A stretch of 16,984 nt of DNA from Rhizobium sp. Q54 (lineage in GTDB: Bacteria; Pseudomonadota; Alphaproteobacteria; SMXS01). Below, piece by piece: positions 14,267 through 16,984 of this stretch. A program made the translations under genes and the position numbers. Numbering within the stretch: the first letter of the stretch is position 1; each line of letters begins with the position of its first letter. Under the pieces are notes generated by a model that had not been told where the DNA came from, ran no database searches, and saw only the letters and a list, made by a program, of their open reading frames with translations. The stretch spans positions 1 to 16,984 of the forward strand of contig CAMBYA010000012.1 of assembly GCA_945872035.1 (NCBI GenBank). Reading direction: 5' to 3'.

Positions 14267-14470
14267 ATGGCCATCCTGCCCGCCCTGGGACGACTGATCG
14301 CCAGGGCGGCCGAGCGCACGCAGGTCTGGGTGGTGACCCATTCCCAGATACTGGCCGATGCACTGGAAGACGCGTCCGGCGTCAGGCCACGCCGGGTCTA
14401 CAAGCAGGATGGCGAGACGCTGATCGAGGGCATCTCCAGGCTGGGCGTGATGGACGACGACGAGGGCTGA
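14267..14470 (+). pseudogene. C-terminal remnant of an AAA-family ATPase
   Basis: 67 codons from an ATG at 14267. The product begins LPALGRLIARAAERTQVWVV then THSQILADALED, which is the region just after the Walker B/signature part of SMC/RecF-like predicted ATPases (the usual context is EPE-x-SLHP, a helix LPALARLI, then a strand ending in THS with the H-switch). The C-terminus, with VYKQDGETLIEGISRLG, also matches that family. Everything before it, including Walker A and the acidic Walker B motif, is missing: the frame upstream has no family resemblance. The ribosome binding site is poor. It is best seen as a remnant, although a short peptide could still be made. Confidence 0.7.
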
Positions 14471-14504
14471 ACGCCAAAATGACGCCGGAGCCGCCACATG
14501 GCGG

Positions 14505-15275
14505 TCAGCTGCGGCCGCCCGAGACCTCGACCCACTGTCCGGTGGTCCATTCGGCGGCGGGCGAGGCGAAGAATACGGCGACCGCCGCCACGTCCTCGGG
14601 ATAGCCGATCCGGCCCAGCGGGATCGCCGCGTCGGCGTAGTCCTGCGCCGCCTTCTGATCCCAGCCCAGCGATTCGGTTAGCAGGTCGGTGTAGATCTCG
14701 CCGGGCGCGATGCAGTTCACGGTGATCTTGCGCGGCGCCAGCTCGACCGCGAGCGTCCGGCTCATGGCGATGATGCCGGCATTGCCCGAGCCGTAGGCGC
14801 CGAAGCCCAGATAGGGACGGAGCGCGGCGATCGACACCACGTTGATGATCCGGCCGCCGTCGCGCATCCGTTTCGCCGCCTCCTGCGAGCCCTGGAACTT
14901 GTGGCGCATGTTGAGCGCGATCTGCTCGTCCCATTTCTCCATGGTGATCTCGTCGAGCGAATAGCCGCGCCGGTCGGTGTTGCCGCCGGCGTTGTTCACC
15001 ATGATGTCGATGTGGCCGAAATGGGCGACGACCGCGTCGAGCGCCGCCGGAAGGGTTTCGGTCTTCATGATGTCGCCGGTCAGCGCCAGGCCGCGCCGGC
15101 CGCGCTCGCCGATCTCCTTCGCCACAGCGTCCACGTCCGCCTGCCGGCGCGCCAGCACGGCCACGTCGGCGCCGCACTCGGCCAGCGCCAGCGCGATGCC
15201 GCGGCCGATGCCGCGCCCGCCGCCGGTCACCAGCGCCACCTTGCCGTCGAGGCGGAATCGGTCTTGCATTGTCAC
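14505..15275 (-). CDS. SDR family oxidoreductase with Asn in place of the catalytic Lys
   Basis: A 256-residue SDR. The cofactor motif TGGGRGIG is at residues 17-24, NNAGGNTDRRGYSLDEI at 94-110, Ser148 (NVVSIAA) and Tyr161 are in place, and the end is WVEVSGGRS. Where YxxxK is expected the sequence is YGSGN, with Asn165 encoded by AAT. In classical SDRs this Lys binds the nicotinamide ribose and lowers the Tyr pKa, so activity could be low or altered. The GTG at 15275 follows GGAGAG by seven bases; the ATG at 15269 would be too far from it. The gene lies between the ATPase remnant and the NAT remnant, both on the other strand. Substrate unknown. Confidence 0.85.
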   Translation of the reverse strand: MTMQDRFRLDGKVALVTGGGRGIGRGIALALAECGADVAVLARRQADVDAVAKEIGERGRRGLALTGDIMKTETLPAALDAVVAHFGHIDIMVNNAGGNTDRRGYSLDEITMEKWDEQIALNMRHKFQGSQEAAKRMRDGGRIINVVSIAALRPYLGFGAYGSGNAGIIAMSRTLAVELAPRKITVNCIAPGEIYTDLLTESLGWDQKAAQDYADAAIPLGRIGYPEDVAAVAVFFASPAAEWTTGQWVEVSGGRS

Positions 15276-15395
15276 GAACAGGCTCTCCGTTTCGTCATGA
15301 TCGGGACGGCATCTAACCACCCCGCATCCGCCATTGAAAGGTGGTTTGACGGCGCGCGCGCATCCTATCTTCTCCCGCGCGAAGGGAGTTTCGAC

Positions 15396-15614
15396 ATGAC
15401 CGCATTCGATGCTGACGCCTACCTGAAGCGCATCGCCCTGTCCGCGCCGCCCGCGCCCACCATCCAAGGCCTGCATGCATTGCTGCAGGCGCGGGTGCTG
15501 GCCATTCCGTTCGAGAATTTCGACATCCTGCTGGACCGCGGCGCGTTCCGGGTTGCCGCCACTACCCGGCACGCAATGACGACAAAGCAAGAGGCGGCAA
15601 TTACCGTCTTGTGA
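15396..15614 (+). pseudogene. N-terminal remnant of an arylamine N-acetyltransferase
   Basis: The frame starts at ATG 15396 with a good Shine-Dalgarno (AAGGGAG) and codes for 72 residues. Residues 1-50 match the start of arylamine N-acetyltransferases: FDADAYLKRIALSAPPAPT, then LHALLQARVLAIPFENFDIL. The PFEN motif is characteristic. From about residue 51 the match ends, and the frame reaches a TGA at 15612-15614. Normal NATs are about 270-280 residues, with the catalytic Cys near residue 70 (RGGYCFE) and His and Asp later; all are absent. It is therefore a truncated gene. Its end overlaps the stop of the convergent SnoaL-like gene by 14 bp, so the break point lies near 15545-15600. Confidence 0.75.
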
Positions 15615-16155
15615 ACTGCCAATACAGCGGGTGATCCGGGCCGAGCCTGCCGCGGTCGTTGAGCGCCGCGGCAAAGCCCTCGACATGCTCGGTGCGGGTC
15701 AAGTCCGAGAACCGGAAGTCGCAGATCAGCACCCGCTTCGCCACCCGCCATTCGCCGCCGCGCTTCTCGAAATCGTCCAGGTAGCGGCCGCCGATGAACT
15801 GGATCTCGGTGTCGCCGGCGATGTTGAGGGTGGTGCTGCCGCCGAGGAAATAGCATTCCGCCCGGGCCGCGTTCGCGCCGGTCAGGCTGACGCTCTGGCC
15901 CGAGATGGCGTGCCAGGGCCGGCAGCCTGACTCCCGGCTGATGGTGATCAGCACCTTCACGAACTCGTCGCCCCGGCCCACGAAGAAGCCGTAGTCGATG
16001 TCGGCGTCGGGCCAGAACACCTGGGCGAGCAGGGTCTCGTCGTCCCAGTCCAGCGCCCTGCCGTAGCGCACCTGCTGGTCGCGGATCGCCTGCAGGTCGT
16101 CCAGCTCGGTCAGGCGCCGCGCCATGGACTCGATGTCGTAGGTCGTCGTGCTCAT
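15601..16155 (-). CDS. SnoaL-like (NTF2-fold) domain protein
   Basis: A 184-residue protein of the SnoaL_4/NTF2-like type. The N-terminal helix MARRLTELDDLQAIRDQQVR with YGRALDWDD, followed by a DIDYG strand and a central beta-rich part (TTLNIAGDTEIQFIGGRYLD), and GEWRVAKRVLI near the end, is the usual cone-shaped fold order. Members serve as isomerases, dehydratases or hydroxylating-enzyme partners in aromatic, steroid or polyketide metabolism. The ATG at 16155 is preceded by GGGGAGGACGC. It is divergent from an LLM flavin oxidoreductase gene, and such pairs often occur in catabolic regions, but the substrate cannot be deduced. Confidence 0.8.
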   Translation of the reverse strand: MSTTTYDIESMARRLTELDDLQAIRDQQVRYGRALDWDDETLLAQVFWPDADIDYGFFVGRGDEFVKVLITISRESGCRPWHAISGQSVSLTGANAARAECYFLGGSTTLNIAGDTEIQFIGGRYLDDFEKRGGEWRVAKRVLICDFRFSDLTRTEHVEGFAAALNDRGRLGPDHPLYWQFTRR

Positions 16156-16156
16156 G

Positions 16157-16219
16157 CGTCCTCCCCAGAACTTGAGCAGAACGCCGTCTTCCCCAGCGGC
16201 GTTCCATCGTCTTCCCCAG
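16157..16219. repeat. Three short direct repeats in the SnoaL/LLM intergenic region
   Basis: The 12-base unit CGTCYTCCCCAG occurs at 16157-16168 (C variant), 16185-16196 and 16208-16219. On the minus strand it reads CTGGGGARGACG, and the copy nearest the gene supplies the Shine-Dalgarno of the SnoaL-like gene. The spacings are 28 and 23 bases. It could be local duplication of the ribosome binding site or a regulator's binding repeat. Confidence 0.5.
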
Positions 16220-16244
16220 TTGGATAGGATGATCCCGTTGGGGA
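16213..16244. promoter_or_regulatory. Imperfect hairpin upstream of the LLM oxidoreductase gene
   Basis: TCCCCA (16213-16218) pairs with TGGGGA (16239-16244), and inside it GGAT (16222-16225) pairs with ATCC (16232-16235), leaving a 6-base loop. It lies 17 bp upstream of the LLM gene start. It might be an operator or an mRNA leader structure; nothing else supports a function. Confidence 0.3.
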
Positions 16245-16261
16245 CCGGGGAGAAGCATTAA

Positions 16262-16984
16262 ATGAGCGATTTGAAGCTGAGCGTGATCATCACCAGCCAG
16301 GACTGGGCGACGCCGCACCTGGCCGAGATCGACGCCACCGCGCTCCACGGGCTCTACATCGCCGACCATCCCTCGTTCCCGGTCACCGAATCCTGGACCT
16401 GGCTGGCCTATGCGGCGGCGAAGACCAGCCGCATCAAGCTCGGCACCCACGTCACCGGCGCGCCGTTCTATCACCCGACCCGGCTCGCCAAGCAGGTGGC
16501 GAGCGTCGACGCACTATCCAACGGCAGGGCGATACTCGGCATCGGCACCGCCTACGAGGTGGCCGACTTCATGCCCTACGGCTTTCCCATGACGGGCTTC
16601 AGGGACCGGGTCGACTTTCTCGAGGAAACCCTCGTCATCCTGAAGCAGCTGTTCACCGGCAGGATCGACGGGTTCAAAGGAAAATTTCACACCTATGAGG
16701 GCGAGACCGAGTTCGCGCCGGTGCCGGTGAACGGCTCCGTGCCGATCTGGATCGGCCTCAACAAGGCGGGCCTCGCCCTGCAGGTGGCCGCCCGCCACGC
16801 CGACGCGGTCAACACCTGGCAGCTGTCGCCCGCCCAGGTGCGGGAGATCGCCGGTCCGCTGAAGGAAGCCGTCGAGAAGGCCGGCCGCAAGCCCGGCGAC
16901 GTCGCGATCACCTGCGACGTGGTGATGGCGCGCGGCGCCGACGAGCGCGGCGCCGAGCAGCTCGCCCACCGCATCCGCGACATG
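16262..16984 (+). CDS. LLM-class flavin-dependent oxidoreductase (luciferase-like), partial at C-terminus
   Basis: The frame is open from ATG 16262 to the right edge (241 codons). It has the luciferase-like monooxygenase plan: the ADHPSFP segment after strand 2 (34-40), then TSRIKLGTHVTGAPFYHP (55-72), and LAKQVASVDALSNGRAILGIG (75-95), which is very typical of LLM/F420-type TIM barrels; later FRDRVDFLEETLVILKQLF and VPIWIGLNKAGLALQVAARHAD complete the pattern. Such enzymes use FMN or F420 to oxidise or reduce organic substrates; which cofactor is used cannot be told. The start has GGGGAGAAG about seven bases upstream. Divergent from the SnoaL-like gene. Confidence 0.9.
   Translation, partial: MSDLKLSVIITSQDWATPHLAEIDATALHGLYIADHPSFPVTESWTWLAYAAAKTSRIKLGTHVTGAPFYHPTRLAKQVASVDALSNGRAILGIGTAYEVADFMPYGFPMTGFRDRVDFLEETLVILKQLFTGRIDGFKGKFHTYEGETEFAPVPVNGSVPIWIGLNKAGLALQVAARHADAVNTWQLSPAQVREIAGPLKEAVEKAGRKPGDVAITCDVVMARGADERGAEQLAHRIRDM

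Noticed and set aside
1..16984. CRISPR array, insertion sequence or tRNA
   Set aside because: I found no regularly spaced repeats of suitable length, no transposase-like frame and no cloverleaf on reading both strands.

Overview
The window is high-GC DNA, densely packed with short intergenic gaps. Its metabolic genes (short-chain dehydrogenases, a Rieske oxygenase, PQQ-type sugar dehydrogenases, an LLM flavin oxidoreductase, a SnoaL-like protein) and an intergenic CATGCCGGG palindrome suggest a free-living, metabolically versatile alphaproteobacterium. This is an inference from style: no rRNA or other marker gene is present. I see no tRNA, rRNA, CRISPR array, transposase or recognisable transcription regulator.

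Layout. 1-1.6 kb (-): an acyltransferase-3 membrane protein translationally coupled (ATGA) to a CapA-like exported protein that runs off the left edge. 1.79-2.01 kb (+): a small YozE/SAM-like protein. 2.3-3.3 kb (+): an SDR. 3.5-4.6 kb (+): a Rieske oxygenase alpha subunit. The two gaps around the SDR carry GC-rich palindromes with a shared ATGCCGG core. 4.8-8.9 kb: a periplasmic PQQ-dependent sugar dehydrogenase (-), followed in its operon by an SDR, faces a small four-helix membrane protein (+). This divergent pair is then repeated in diverged form immediately downstream. 8.8-11.4 kb (-): a three-gene operon of a metal-site-depleted amidohydrolase-2 protein, a zinc-less MDR oxidoreductase and a METTL7-like methyltransferase. 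11.6-13.0 kb (+): a GT-C-type membrane glycosyltransferase.

13.0-15.6 kb is a patch of small and broken genes: a 68-aa unknown (-), a 57-aa unknown (+) overlapping a membrane-protein gene interrupted by an in-frame TAG, an ABM-like small protein, a C-terminal scrap of an AAA ATPase, an SDR whose catalytic Lys is Asn, and an N-terminal scrap of an arylamine N-acetyltransferase. The window closes with a SnoaL-like protein (-) divergent from an LLM-class flavin oxidoreductase (+) that runs off the right edge.

The most interesting structure is the tandemly duplicated divergent cassette (four-helix membrane protein and PQQ sugar dehydrogenase). In its second copy the dehydrogenase has lost the usual catalytic His and other active-site residues. 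This points to an undescribed membrane partner for periplasmic PQQ dehydrogenases and to one copy taking on a new role, but it rests on two copies in one genome. Several genes use GTG or TTG starts, chosen here by their Shine-Dalgarno sequences.
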